Shown here in pieces: positions 16,195 through 29,765 of a stretch of DNA of 33,094 nt. A model generated the notes under the pieces. That model was not told the origin of the DNA and did no database searches. It saw only the letters and a program-made list of their open reading frames with translations. Each line of letters begins with the position of its first letter. Within the stretch, counting starts at the first letter, position 1. The stretch covers positions 1 to 33,094 of the forward strand of contig NZ_AQOH01000083.1 of NCBI RefSeq assembly GCF_000364705.1, read 5' to 3'. The position numbers and the translations under genes were made by a program. This stretch comes from Pseudomonas fuscovaginae SE-1. Its GTDB lineage: Bacteria; Pseudomonadota; Gammaproteobacteria; Pseudomonadales; Pseudomonadaceae.

Positions 16195-17562
16195 TTACAG
16201 CAGTGGAATCGAGTAGCTGACGATCAGGCGGTTTTCATCCTGGGTGCTGGAAGCCACGGCGGAGCTGGTGCGCCACATGGCGTTTTTCCAGGCAAAGCCC
16301 AGGTTCTTGAAGGTGCCTTGCGGGATGACGTAGGCCAGGCTGATGTCGCGTTCCCACTCGCTCTGGTCACCCGCGGCGTTCTGGATATTGTCGCCGTGCA
16401 GGTAGGTCACGCCGGCGGTCAGGCCAGGTACGCCAACCTTGGCGAAGTCGTAGGCATAGCGAGCCTGCCAGGTGCGCTCGCCGGCACGGGCGAACTTCTG
16501 GATCTGGGCGTCGGTGATGGTGCTGTTGGACGAACCGTCACCCTGGTTCAGCCAAGGGAAGTCACTGTCGCCACGGGTGTACTGGTAGCCGGCACCGAAG
16601 GTGTGGCCTTCAACCGAGTACAGGGCCAGGTAGCTGTAGAGGTCGTTGTCGACCTTGCCCTTGGTACGGCTGTTGGCTGGCTTGTCATCGTAGTAGCCAG
16701 TGGTGAAGTAGGCGCTGGTGTCACCGTTGGCGCCGTTGTCACGGCTGCGGTAGTAGCGCAGGTCGCTCTTCAGTACGCCCGGGCCGATTGCCCAGTTGTG
16801 CACCAGGCCCAGGAAGTTCTGCGAGTAGAAGTCCTTCAGTTCACCGTGGTAGAACGACGCGGTCAGGTCCTTGGTGATCTTGTAGTCGGCACCACCGTAG
16901 TAGAACTTGTTGCTGCGACGGCCACTCGAAGTCGGGCTGTTGGCACCGGCGAGGGACAGGCCTTCGTCGTTGCTGGAGTTACGGCCCTTGGCCGCTTCCA
17001 CTTGGCCGGCGACCAGGGTCAAATCCTTGATTTCGTTCGACTTCAGCTCGCCACCGGTGAAGGTCTGTGGCAGCAGGCGACCGTCGTTGTACTTGATGAC
17101 CGGGTTGCTCGGCATCAGGGTACCGACTTTCAGTTCGGTCTGCGAAACGCGGACCTTGCCGGTCACACCCAGGCTACCGAAATCGTTGACGGCCTTGGCG
17201 TTCTTGCCGTCGGTGGACTCAGCCGGGAACATGGTGGTGCCGTAGGAAGTGGTGGTGGCGCCGTTGGTGCCACGGCCGGAATCCAGGCGAATACCTTCCA
17301 GAGCGATCACATCCAGACCGAAACCGACGGTGCCCTGAGTGTAGCCGGAGTTGAAACGCAGGTCCAAGCCCTGGCCCCATTCCGAAACCAGGCTCTGGGC
17401 CGGCTTGCCGCTACGGTTATCGGTGTTGATGTAGAAGTTACGCAGACCCAGGGTCGACGTAGCACCTTCGATAAAACCTTTGGCGTCAGCCTGGCTCTCG
17501 GCAAATGCCTGTTGGGACAAAACCCCTACGGCCACTGCCAGGGCCAAGGTGCACTTGTTCAT
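16195..17562 (-). CDS. OprD-family outer-membrane porin
   Basis: The product has 455 residues with a Sec signal peptide cleaved near AFA (residue 21). The mature part is an alternating beta-barrel: ADAKGFIEGATSTLGLRNFYINTD at the N-terminus, RVSQTELKVGTLMPSNPVIKYNDGRLLPQTF mid-way, KFYYGGADYKI, TAGVTYLHGDNI, and a terminal strand NRLIVSYSIPLL ending in the C-terminal hydrophobic residue typical of BAM substrates (Leu, not Phe). OprD-family proteins are 18-strand substrate-selective channels for small carboxylates or amino acids; the substrate class here is not readable. GAGGAG sits about 7 bases before the ATG. It is monocistronic, with a terminator downstream. Confidence 0.93.
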   Translation of the reverse strand: MNKCTLALAVAVGVLSQQAFAESQADAKGFIEGATSTLGLRNFYINTDNRSGKPAQSLVSEWGQGLDLRFNSGYTQGTVGFGLDVIALEGIRLDSGRGTNGATTTSYGTTMFPAESTDGKNAKAVNDFGSLGVTGKVRVSQTELKVGTLMPSNPVIKYNDGRLLPQTFTGGELKSNEIKDLTLVAGQVEAAKGRNSSNDEGLSLAGANSPTSSGRRSNKFYYGGADYKITKDLTASFYHGELKDFYSQNFLGLVHNWAIGPGVLKSDLRYYRSRDNGANGDTSAYFTTGYYDDKPANSRTKGKVDNDLYSYLALYSVEGHTFGAGYQYTRGDSDFPWLNQGDGSSNSTITDAQIQKFARAGERTWQARYAYDFAKVGVPGLTAGVTYLHGDNIQNAAGDQSEWERDISLAYVIPQGTFKNLGFAWKNAMWRTSSAVASSTQDENRLIVSYSIPLL

Positions 17563-17750
17563 TGTTTCGCTCCTCTGGATTCAAACGCTTCGGGTCTTTT
17601 TGCGACGTCCGCTGTCATCGTGCGGGGGCACGGCTGTTGCCGGGGACTGACCCGCTTTGTTGGGAGGGAATCTTGGCGTGGGGTTATTTCAGGACCGTTG
17701 CTTTTATATAAAGCTTTTATGACAGCGGAACTTTTTCGAGCTGGCATAAA

Positions 17751-17787
17751 AAAGCGCAAAGCTCCGGTCTACGGGGCTTTGCGCTTT
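17751..17787 (-). terminator. intrinsic terminator of the KAS III gene
   Basis: AAAGCGCAAAGC (17751-17762) pairs perfectly with GCTTTGCGCTTT (17776-17787) around a 13-base loop. Both sides carry A/T-rich flanks; on the reverse strand the stem ends in a T-run, 60 bases past the KAS III stop. The rest of the 17563-17847 gap is the AT-rich porin promoter region (about 17695-17740). Confidence 0.85.
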
Positions 17788-17847
17788 AGATAATGGCTTT
17801 TTGAGACTATTGCGACGCTGTCTTTTTCCACATGTCGCCGCCGTCGA

Positions 17848-18969
17848 TCAACGCTTGCGCAGAAGCACGCTGCCGATCGAATAGCCGGCGCCGAACGAGC
17901 TGAGCACCGCCAGCGAGCCGGCCGCCAGGTCGTCCTGGTTCTTGTGGAACGAGATCACCGAACCGGCCGAACTGGTGTTGGCGTAGGTGTCGAGGATCAC
18001 CGGTGCCTCCTCTTCGGTGGCATCGCGGCCCAGCAGCTTCTTGACGATCAGGTGGTTCATGCTGAGGTTGGCCTGGTGCAGCCAGAAGCGTTTCACGTCA
18101 CCGACATTCAGCTGGTTCTCCCGCAGATGCTGGCCGATCAGTTCCGCCACCATCGGGCAGACGTCGCGGAACACCTTGCGCCCTTCCTGGACGAACAGCT
18201 TGTCGCGGGCATCGATCCCCTCTTCTCCCGCACGGTTGAGGAAGCCGAAGTTGTTGCGGATGTTGTTGGAGAACTGGGTCAGCAGCTTGGTGCTGACGAT
18301 GTCGAACTGGTAGGGCGAGGTCGCCAGGTCCGCCCGCTCGATGATCACCGCCGTCGCCGCGTCACCGAAGATGAAGTGGCTGTCGCGGTCGCGGAAGTTC
18401 AGGTGGCCGGTGCAGATTTCCGGGTTGACCATCAGGATCGCCCGCGCCTGGCCCAGTTGCACGCTGTTGCAGGCGTTCTGGATACCGAAGGTCGCCGAGG
18501 AACAGGCCACGTTCATGTCGAAGCCGAAACCCTGGATGCCGAGGGCTTCCTGCACCTCGATCGCCACCGCCGGGTACGGTCGCTGCAGGTTGGAGCAGGC
18601 GACGATCACCCCGTCGATGTCCGCGGCGGTCTTGCCGGCCCGTTGCAACGCCTGTTCGGCGGCGGCCACGGACATCTGGCAGAGGATCGACCATTCGTCA
18701 TTGCTGCGCTCGGGCAGGCGCGGCTTCATCCGCTGCGGATCGAGAATGCCGTCCTTGTCCATGACGAAGCGGCTCTTGATGCCGGAAGCCTTTTCGATGA
18801 AGGCGGCACTGGATTCGGTCAAGGCCTGAACCTCGCCGCGCTCGATGGCTGCCGCATTTTCCTCGTTGAACTGCTGTACATAGGTATTGAAAGAGTGCAC
18901 CAGCTCTTCGTTGGAAATGCTGTTGGCCGGGGTGTACAGGCCGGTGCCACTGATGACGACGTTATGCAC
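17848..18969 (-). CDS. beta-ketoacyl-ACP synthase III, long form (FabH-like)
   Basis: The product has 373 residues, longer than typical FabH (about 320). The thiolase-fold catalytic triad is complete: Cys156 in NVACSSATFG, His298 in WLHQAN and Asn331 in YANTSS. The ~50 extra residues are an insertion near residues 25-75 (NTYVQQFNEENAAAIERGEV). Length and motifs resemble P. aeruginosa PA3286, reported to condense medium-chain acyl-CoA with malonyl-ACP and so feed beta-oxidation intermediates into fatty-acid synthesis; that match is recalled, not searched. hrpA lies upstream on the same strand, but about 200 bases and a possible terminator separate the two. AGAGGA lies about 11 bases before the start. 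Confidence 0.88.
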   Translation of the reverse strand: MHNVVISGTGLYTPANSISNEELVHSFNTYVQQFNEENAAAIERGEVQALTESSAAFIEKASGIKSRFVMDKDGILDPQRMKPRLPERSNDEWSILCQMSVAAAEQALQRAGKTAADIDGVIVACSNLQRPYPAVAIEVQEALGIQGFGFDMNVACSSATFGIQNACNSVQLGQARAILMVNPEICTGHLNFRDRDSHFIFGDAATAVIIERADLATSPYQFDIVSTKLLTQFSNNIRNNFGFLNRAGEEGIDARDKLFVQEGRKVFRDVCPMVAELIGQHLRENQLNVGDVKRFWLHQANLSMNHLIVKKLLGRDATEEEAPVILDTYANTSSAGSVISFHKNQDDLAAGSLAVLSSFGAGYSIGSVLLRKR

Positions 18970-19027
18970 GGTCGTTCCTCTAGGTTCTGTTCAGGCAGAA
19001 GGCATTGGTACAGTCGTACCAACATGT

Positions 19028-19071
19028 AAAAAGGCCACCCCCCGACAACGAGGATGACTCCGTGTGGCTTT
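19028..19071 (-). terminator. possible terminator of hrpA
   Basis: GCCAC (19034-19038) pairs with GTGGC (19064-19068), with flanking AAG/CTT pairing after a one-base bulge, around a 25-base loop. On the reverse strand it leads into TTTTTAC. It lies about 100 bases beyond the hrpA stop. Imperfect, hence the modest confidence. Confidence 0.4.
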
Positions 19072-19171
19072 CTTCCGGCTCAATCGCTGAACCGGGCATT
19101 TATGTCGGCGAAGTGTGCCATAAACACGGGAGTTTGGCCCATTGTGAAGATCAATGGGCCTGCCCATATGG

Positions 19172-23083
<3,912 letters not shown>

Positions 23084-23163
23084 CGGCTCGGCAAGGGTCG
23101 TCTATTTGGGCAGGGGGCGGATTGTCGCAGATTTGCCCCCCTCTGTGGCGAGCTGGGGCCGCT

Positions 23164-23296
23164 TGTGGCGAGCGGGATTGCCCGCGCTGGGCTGCGAAGC
23201 GGCCCCTGACCCGGTGGATGCGGTGAACCAGGTACAACAGGGTGACAGGATTTGGGGCTGCTCTGCAGCCCGGCGCGGGCAAGCCCGCTCGCCACA
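23164..23296. repeat. REPIN between hrpA and aceK
   Basis: The left arm begins TGTGGCGAGCGGGATTGCCC at 23164 and is inverted at the right arm ending GCTCGCCACA at 23296. The arms differ from 14492-14624 by a few bases (GATT for GCTT, one base near the CTGGG edge). Outside the left arm, at 23143-23160, CTGTGGCGAGCTGGGGCC is an extra partial half-copy, as at 14409-14491. Confidence 0.85.
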
Positions 23297-23302
23297 ATCA
23301 CA

Positions 23303-25024
23303 TCAGTCGTTGTCCAGCGCCCGACGCCGATACGGAAACACATCGATGACCTTGCCGGCCAGAATCGCCTCCTGCAGGCCCTTCCAGTAGTCGGCGTCGT
23401 ACAGCTCGCCGTGCAACTGGGCGAACAGCCGGCGCTGGCCGATGTCGGCGAACAGGAATGGCGGGAACTCCTCGGGGAATACGTCCAGCGGACCGATGGA
23501 GTACCAGGGCTCGGAGGCCATTTCGTCCTCGGGGGTACGCGGTGGCGGGATATGCCGGAAGTTGGCTTCGGTGAGGAAACAGATCTCGTCGTAGTCATAG
23601 AACACCACCCGGCCATGGCGGGTGACACCGAAGTTCTTCAGCAGCATGTCGCCGGGGAAGATGTTCGCCGCCGCCAGTTGCTTGATCGCCAGGCCATAGT
23701 CATCCAGGGCCTCGCGCACCTGGGCTTCGTTGGCATTGTCGAGGTAGAGGTTGAGCGGGGTCATGCGCCGCTCGGTCCAGCAGTGGCGGATCAGTACCGT
23801 CTCGCCCTCGACCTGCACGGTGGACGGCGCCACCTCCAGCAATTCCTCGAGGCAGGCCGGCTCGAACTTGCCCAGAGGGAAACGGAAGTCGGCGAACTCC
23901 TGGGTATCGGCCATGCGCCCGACCCGGTCGACGCTTTTCACCAGGCGGTACTTTTCGATCACGGTGGCGCGGTCGACGTTCTTCGACGGCGAGAAACGGT
24001 CCTTGATGATCTTGAACACCGTGTTGAAGCCCGGCAGGGTGAACACGCTCATGACCATGCCGCGCACGCCCGGGGCCATGATGAAACGGTCGTCGGTGTT
24101 GGCCAGGTGGTCGATCAGTGCGCGGTAGAACTCGGACTTGCCGTGCTTGTAGAAGCCGATCGAGGTGTACAGCTCGGCCACGTGCTTGCCCGGCAGGATA
24201 CGCTTGAGAAAGCCGACGAATTCGGCCGGCACCGGTATGTCGACCATGAAATAGGAACGAGTGAAGGAGAAGATGATCGACACCTCGGCCTCGTCGGTGA
24301 TCAACGCATCGATGCGGATCCCGCGGCCCTCCTGGTGCAGGAACGGAATCACCAGCGGCCACTGCTCGTCATGGGTGTAGATGCGCCCGACCAGGTAAGC
24401 CCCCTTGTTGCGGTAGAGCACCGAGGAAAACAGTTCGAGGCACAGTTCCGGATCCTTGCACACCCAGTCCGGCAGGCTTTCGCGCAGTTGCGCTTCCATC
24501 CGTTGCAGATCACCGGGCAGGTCGGCGTAGTCCTCGCTGAAGCGGTAGTCGCTGAAGATCCTTTCGAGCATGCCCGACAACTCGCCTTGCGGGCGATAGG
24601 TCCGGGTCTGCGCGCCCCGGGCGCGGCGCAGCGACGGCCGGGTGGTGTGGATGAACATGCAGCCGTCGCTGATCAGGTCGTGGCTGAACAGACTGCAGAA
24701 GGCCGAGTTGTACCAGGTTTCCGCCAACTCATCGTCGAAACGCACATCGATCAGGCCGATGTAGGCGCTTTTCACCAGCGGCCAGATGCCGACGTCGAGC
24801 AACGACTCCTCATCGAAGGCGGCCCGCAGGCGGGCGTTGACTTCGGCGACCTTTTCCTCGTAGAGATTGATCCGGGCCGCCGACGCCGCCTGCGCCTCCT
24901 GCCAGCGCGCCCCCTCGAAACGGGCGCGGGCGCCATCGGTGATCTGGCGAAAATGCTCGCGATAGTTATCGAAGCCATCAAGGATCATGCGGGCGATATC
25001 GGCGGCCGGCCATTGCTGCGGCAT
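23303..25024 (-). CDS. aceK: isocitrate dehydrogenase kinase/phosphatase
   Basis: The product has 573 residues, the AceK length. It phosphorylates or dephosphorylates isocitrate dehydrogenase to set flux between the TCA cycle and the glyoxylate bypass. Known E. coli residues fit with a constant shift of two: Lys338 (FKIIKDRF), Asp373, Asp459 (FPGDMLLKN) and Asp477 (YDYDE), so both activities look intact. ATP-loop segment [17 protein letters not shown] at 317-333. The start is ATG at 25024 ([17 protein letters not shown]) with AGAGG about 7 bases upstream; the open frame begins at 25054 but has no site. aceA and aceB are not adjacent, unlike in enterics. Confidence 0.95.
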   Translation of the reverse strand: MPQQWPAADIARMILDGFDNYREHFRQITDGARARFEGARWQEAQAASAARINLYEEKVAEVNARLRAAFDEESLLDVGIWPLVKSAYIGLIDVRFDDELAETWYNSAFCSLFSHDLISDGCMFIHTTRPSLRRARGAQTRTYRPQGELSGMLERIFSDYRFSEDYADLPGDLQRMEAQLRESLPDWVCKDPELCLELFSSVLYRNKGAYLVGRIYTHDEQWPLVIPFLHQEGRGIRIDALITDEAEVSIIFSFTRSYFMVDIPVPAEFVGFLKRILPGKHVAELYTSIGFYKHGKSEFYRALIDHLANTDDRFIMAPGVRGMVMSVFTLPGFNTVFKIIKDRFSPSKNVDRATVIEKYRLVKSVDRVGRMADTQEFADFRFPLGKFEPACLEELLEVAPSTVQVEGETVLIRHCWTERRMTPLNLYLDNANEAQVREALDDYGLAIKQLAAANIFPGDMLLKNFGVTRHGRVVFYDYDEICFLTEANFRHIPPPRTPEDEMASEPWYSIGPLDVFPEEFPPFLFADIGQRRLFAQLHGELYDADYWKGLQEAILAGKVIDVFPYRRRALDND

Positions 25025-25169
25025 AGTCAAACCTCTGCGGGATTTTTCGATCATTGTTCTGGTCGCGAGCCCGTTGAGCTTAGAAGCCAGTCATCGTGTT
25101 GTGCAACCTTGCCCTGAACGTAACATCCCGACACACTTGCTCGCCTTCCCCCGCCAAGGACGTCCCACC

Positions 25170-26078
25170 GTGAATCCCGCCGATATCGTTCGCATGTTCA
25201 GCCTGGCCGCCGTCTGGGGCGCCAGTTTCCTGTTCATGCGTATCATTGCTCCCGTGCTGGGCGCGTTTCCCACTGCGTTCTTTCGTGTCTCGATCGCCGC
25301 TGTCGGCCTGCTCGTGATGCTCGCGCTGATGCGGGTCAAGTGGGACTTCAAGGGCAAGTTCCGGGTCTGCCTGATGCTCGGGGTGATCAACTCCGGGCTG
25401 CCGGCGACGCTGTACTCGGTGGCGGCCAAGGTGCTGCCGGCCGGCTATTCGTCGATTTTCAATGCCACCACGCCGCTGATGGGCGTACTGATTGGCGGCC
25501 TGTTCTTCCATGAGAAACTCAGCCTGAACAAACTGCTGGGCATTTTCCTCGGGCTGTTCGGTGTCGCGGTGCTGACCCGTGCCGGCCCGGTGACCTTCGA
25601 CCTGCAACTGCTGATGGGCGCCGGGGCCTGCCTGCTGGCCACCACCAGCTATGGTTTCGCCGGATTCCTGACCCGACGCTGGCTCGATCACCAGGGTGGG
25701 CTCGATCCCCGGCTGTCGGCCCTGGGCAGCATGTGCGGGGCCACCCTGGCGATCCTGCCGTTCTTTGCCACCAGCGCCATCACCCAACCGCCAGCCAGCT
25801 GGGGCGGGTTCGAAGTCTGGGGCGCCCTGCTGGGGCTCGGCCTGCTCTGCACGGCGTTCGCCTACATCATCTACTTCAAGCTGCTGAGCAATATCGGGCC
25901 GGTGAAATCGATGACCGTGACCTTCATGATCCCGGCGTTCGGGGTGCTGTGGGGCGCACTGTTTCTCGACGAGCCGTTGTCGATGGCGCACCTGTATGGC
26001 GGGGTGTTGATTGCGGTGGCCTTGTGGCTGGTGCTCAAGCCGGCGGTGGTCAAGGCCAGCGCCGTGGCGGACCGCTAG
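25170..26078 (+). CDS. EamA/DMT-superfamily transporter
   Basis: The product has 302 residues with about ten membrane helices in two EamA repeats (first repeat about 5-135, second about 150-285). Signature stretches: MFSLAAVWGASFLFMRIIAP and VINSGLPATLYSVAAKVLPAGYSSIFNATTPLM. It is an inner-membrane exporter of unknown metabolite. The start is a GTG at 25170 with AAGGA about 9 bases upstream; an upstream open frame from 24987 overlaps aceK's start and is not likely, and an ATG at 25194 is a less likely alternative. It is divergent from aceK and convergent with the next EamA gene. Confidence 0.85.
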   Translation: MNPADIVRMFSLAAVWGASFLFMRIIAPVLGAFPTAFFRVSIAAVGLLVMLALMRVKWDFKGKFRVCLMLGVINSGLPATLYSVAAKVLPAGYSSIFNATTPLMGVLIGGLFFHEKLSLNKLLGIFLGLFGVAVLTRAGPVTFDLQLLMGAGACLLATTSYGFAGFLTRRWLDHQGGLDPRLSALGSMCGATLAILPFFATSAITQPPASWGGFEVWGALLGLGLLCTAFAYIIYFKLLSNIGPVKSMTVTFMIPAFGVLWGALFLDEPLSMAHLYGGVLIAVALWLVLKPAVVKASAVADR

Positions 26079-26096
26079 CCTTGCAGGGAATCTGAT

Positions 26097-26197
26097 GGCC
26101 TCTTCGCGGGCAAGCCCGCTCCCACAGGTTCCAGGGCGAACATAAGTCCTGTGACCGACACGGACATTGTGGGAGCGGGCTTGCCCGCGAAGAGGCC
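26097..26197. repeat. REPIN with 30-base perfect arms between two EamA genes
   Basis: The arm at 26097-26126 (GGCCTCTTCGCGGGCAAGCC then CGCTCCCACA) is perfectly inverted at 26168-26197. It fills most of the 167 bases between two convergent EamA genes, where it may also terminate both transcripts. It belongs to a different REP subgroup (CTCCCACA ends) from the elements at 14492 and 23164. Confidence 0.9.
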
Positions 26198-26245
26198 GGA
26201 ACAGGCACAGCAGCACTGCGCTGCTGCACCCGCCTCAAGGACGCG

Positions 26246-27109
26246 TCAGCCCGCCTTGCGGAACACGAACACCAGGCCGACGATGATCAGCCCCATCCCC
26301 AGCATGCTCAGCGACGCCAGGCGATTGCCGAAGATCAGGTAGTCCATGATCGCCGTCACCGCCGGTACCAGGTAGAACAGGCTGGTGACGTTCACCAGGT
26401 TGCCCCGGGCGATCAACCGATACAGCAGCAACGTCGCCAGTACCGATACCACCAGCCCCATCCACAGCACCGGGATGATGAAGCCACTACCGGTTTCGAC
26501 ATGAAACGGCTGGAACGGCACGAACACCCCGCACAGCAACAGGCCGACCAGGTACTGCACCGGCAACGTGCCCAGCGGATTGTCGGTGATGCGCTTCTGC
26601 ATGATCGAGCCGAACGTCATGCTCGCCAGCGCCAGCAGGCCGAAGAGCATCCCGGCCAGCGACATGCCCGCCAGACCGATCCCCTGGTAGACCACCAGGA
26701 CCAGCCCGGCCAGGCCCAGCCCCAGGCCGAACATCCGGCTCCAGGAGCGCTGGCGTTCCACCAGCACCGCCGTGAGAATGGGCTGCACGCCCATGATCGT
26801 CGCCATGACGCCCGGCGTGACCTTCAGATCCAGCGCCAGCAGATAGAAGATCTGGTAGGCGCCAAGCAGCACCAGCCCGGTCACCGCGGCATAGAGCAAC
26901 GGTTTGCCGCGCCTGGGCCACTTGAACTTGAGCAACGGCCCCAGCAGCAACAGGCCCAACAGGGCTATGGAAAAACGTACCAGCAGAAAGGCGAACGGCG
27001 AGGCATGGGCCAGGCCCCACTTGGAGAAGATCGCCCCGCTGCTCCAGAGCAGCACGAACAGACTCGTCGAAGCCGCCGCGGTCGCGGATTGCTTTGAAAT
27101 GACCAACAT
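26246..27109 (-). CDS. EamA/DMT-superfamily transporter
   Basis: The product has 287 residues with about ten membrane helices in two EamA repeats, starting MLVISKQSATAAASTSLFVLLWSSGAIFSKWGLAHASP. Segments such as GVQPILTAVLVERQ and LFYLVPAVTAIMDYLIFGN (the latter near residue 240) are typical. It is in the inner membrane with no readable substrate. The start at 27109 has AGGTGG 5 bases upstream; an in-frame start at 27133 lacks a site. Its upstream region is an unusually long, structured stretch (27110-27466) with a good promoter pointing toward it. Confidence 0.85.
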   Translation of the reverse strand: MLVISKQSATAAASTSLFVLLWSSGAIFSKWGLAHASPFAFLLVRFSIALLGLLLLGPLLKFKWPRRGKPLLYAAVTGLVLLGAYQIFYLLALDLKVTPGVMATIMGVQPILTAVLVERQRSWSRMFGLGLGLAGLVLVVYQGIGLAGMSLAGMLFGLLALASMTFGSIMQKRITDNPLGTLPVQYLVGLLLCGVFVPFQPFHVETGSGFIIPVLWMGLVVSVLATLLLYRLIARGNLVNVTSLFYLVPAVTAIMDYLIFGNRLASLSMLGMGLIIVGLVFVFRKAG

Positions 27110-27211
27110 GGATACCACCTGTAATTCAGGCAAATGCCAACCCAGCTGTGAAGCTGAAGATTCAGTAGGTTTTTTCAGGCGGGCAGGAAGGAGAGCAGCA
27201 AGCTTCGCTGA

Positions 27212-27376
27212 TCAACCCTGGATGCCAACGCCTGGCGGTGATACGACGGCGTACACCGGCGTGCTACTGACAGGTGGTGGGTAATGACTGATCTGCACCG
27301 GTTGCTGGCTCCCGCACTGCACTACGCCAGCGTTGAGCGCTGGAACGACGACCGCGTTGAGGGAGGAAGCTGGCAT
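27212..27376 (-). CDS. possible small ORF in the leader region
   Basis: A 54-codon frame from ATG at 27376 (MPASSLNAVVVPALNAGVV) to a TGA at 27212. It is Val/Pro/Ser-rich with no recognised domain. It follows a good sigma-70-like promoter (27433-27462) at a leader distance of about 50 bases, but has no clear ribosome site. A + strand frame (27284-27439) overlaps it and is an alternative reading. It may be a leader peptide, a small gene, or chance. Codon use is less biased than in neighbouring genes. Confidence 0.25.
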   Translation of the reverse strand: MPASSLNAVVVPALNAGVVQCGSQQPVQISHYPPPVSSTPVYAVVSPPGVGIQG

Positions 27377-27432
27377 AGGCAGATTTTCTGTGAAGGGAAA
27401 CAACGGTGGATCAGGCGATGCACCGAGCGCCG

Positions 27433-27462
27433 ACTATAACCAGCGCTCGACATCAATTGCAA
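27433..27462 (-). promoter_or_regulatory. sigma-70-like promoter with overlapping dyad
   Basis: On the reverse strand, -35 TTGCAA (27457-27462) and -10 TATAGT (27433-27438) are separated by 18 bases. The -10 lies in the centre of an inverted repeat CGAGCGC (27424-27430) / GCGCTCG (27443-27449), which could be an operator. The promoter would fire toward the EamA gene at 27109, with a leader of about 320 bases, just past the lpxO stop at 27467. Confidence 0.5.
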
Positions 27463-27466
27463 CAGG

Positions 27467-28405
27467 TCAGCCGAACAGCCAGTAGCCCAGGGCCCAGGCC
27501 ACCACGACCGCCAGCACTGGACGCATGATCCGGTAGGCCTTGGGATGCTTGCGCTTCCACTGCTTGACCACGCTGCTGAAGCTGTCGCTGAACTTCTTGC
27601 TCCAGGCATAGGCCTGGTTGATCCCGCCGACGCGTTCCTCATCGACGTTCTGTGGCGCGGTGGCACGCCCCAGGAAGGCGCTGACCGAACGGTTGATCGA
27701 AGTCATCAGGCGGTTGCTCAACGGCCGCTCGACGTCGCAGAACAGGATGACCCGGGTCTGCTCGGTTTCGTTCTTGACCCAGTGCACGTAGGTCTCGTCG
27801 AACATCACGTCTTCACCGTCGCGCCAGGCGTAGACCTGGCCATCGACGAAAATCCGGCAGTCGTCGGAGTTCGGTGTCGACAGGCCCAGGTGGTAACGCA
27901 GCGAACCGGCGAACGGGTCGCGGTGCGGGTTCAGGTGGCTGCCGCCGGGCAACAGGGCGAACATCGCACCCTTGACGTTGGGGATGCGGCTGACCAGCTC
28001 GACGGTCTTCGGGCAGAGCGTTTCAGCCGACGGCAGTGGCTTGTCGTACCATTTCAGGTAGAAACGCTTCCAACCTTTCTTGAAGAACGAACCGAAACCG
28101 GCGTCGTTGTTCTTCTCGGCGGCACGGATGTAGCCCTCGTCGAACAGGTGCATGGCTTCCTCGCGGATCACCTGCCAGTTGTCCTTGAGCACGTCCAGCT
28201 CGGGGAACTTGCTGCGGTCCAGGTACGGCTTGGACGGCACCGCGGAAAACAGGTACATCAGGGCGTTGTACGGAGCGAACAGCGCCGAGTGGTTGACGAA
28301 CTGGCGCAATACCGGCAAACGCGCCTTGCCCCGCAGGTGCACGTAGAGCGTACTGCCTACGAACAGCAGCAAGACGGCGGCCTTGGCGGCGAAGGAAAAG
28401 GTCAT
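27467..28405 (-). CDS. lpxO: lipid A 2-hydroxylase LpxO (aspartyl/asparaginyl hydroxylase family)
   Basis: The product has 312 residues with a hydrophobic N-terminal anchor (about 4-22) and a hydrophobic C-terminus. The Fe(II)/2-oxoglutarate core has HRD (His161, Asp163) in LNPHRDPFAGSLRYHLGL and a distal His208 in YVHWVKNETEQTRVIL, with Arg218 likely binding 2-oxoglutarate. LpxO hydroxylates the secondary lauroyl chain of lipid A at the inner membrane, changing outer-membrane properties. Length and motifs fit Pseudomonas LpxO; P. aeruginosa has two paralogues, and which one is not clear. AAGGAG lies about 7 bases before the start. Divergent genes are absent nearby; cysK is upstream on the same strand. 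Confidence 0.88.
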   Translation of the reverse strand: MTFSFAAKAAVLLLFVGSTLYVHLRGKARLPVLRQFVNHSALFAPYNALMYLFSAVPSKPYLDRSKFPELDVLKDNWQVIREEAMHLFDEGYIRAAEKNNDAGFGSFFKKGWKRFYLKWYDKPLPSAETLCPKTVELVSRIPNVKGAMFALLPGGSHLNPHRDPFAGSLRYHLGLSTPNSDDCRIFVDGQVYAWRDGEDVMFDETYVHWVKNETEQTRVILFCDVERPLSNRLMTSINRSVSAFLGRATAPQNVDEERVGGINQAYAWSKKFSDSFSSVVKQWKRKHPKAYRIMRPVLAVVVAWALGYWLFG

Positions 28406-28600
28406 TCAGCACTCCTTGAAAGTGGGCGACGTCCGGGTAGGAAAAATCCACGAGACGTGGCAGCCGGCCATGATAAACATTACCGACCGCAGGAAAAACC
28501 CGCGCGACTCAACAATCAGTGTTAAGAGCCGTGCAACAAAGCGTTAATTAGCATAAGGCGCCGGAATGCTGACTGATGCAGGTCAGCTGAATGCAGGATG

Positions 28601-28638
28601 CCTCGTAAGCCAGCCTCCGTGGGAGCCGGCCTACGAGG
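28601..28638. repeat. REP-like hairpin after cysK
   Basis: CCTCGTAAGCC (28601-28611) pairs with GGCCTACGAGG (28628-28638) with one mismatch; the loop holds CCGTGGGAGCC, as in the REP-like elements at 2207-2320. It lies 26 bases beyond the cysK stop and may act as its transcript end. Confidence 0.6.
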
Positions 28639-28663
28639 GAAAATACCGGGGTCGGCCCGCGCC

Positions 28664-29638
<975 letters not shown>

Positions 29639-29765
29639 GACGGATCCTTCGAGCAATTGAGAATTAGCCCACAAGGGTATGCCCCGAGGTGACAGGCGTC
29701 CAGTCATGCGAACGTCTCGCGTCGCCGGGGGTCCATCGCCTTATGACAGTCTGTGGGGCACGTCG

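Noticed and set aside
28406..28600. PhoP-type box upstream of lpxO
   Set aside because: No two GTTTA half-sites at five-base spacing were found, although AT-rich segments occur at 28500-28555.
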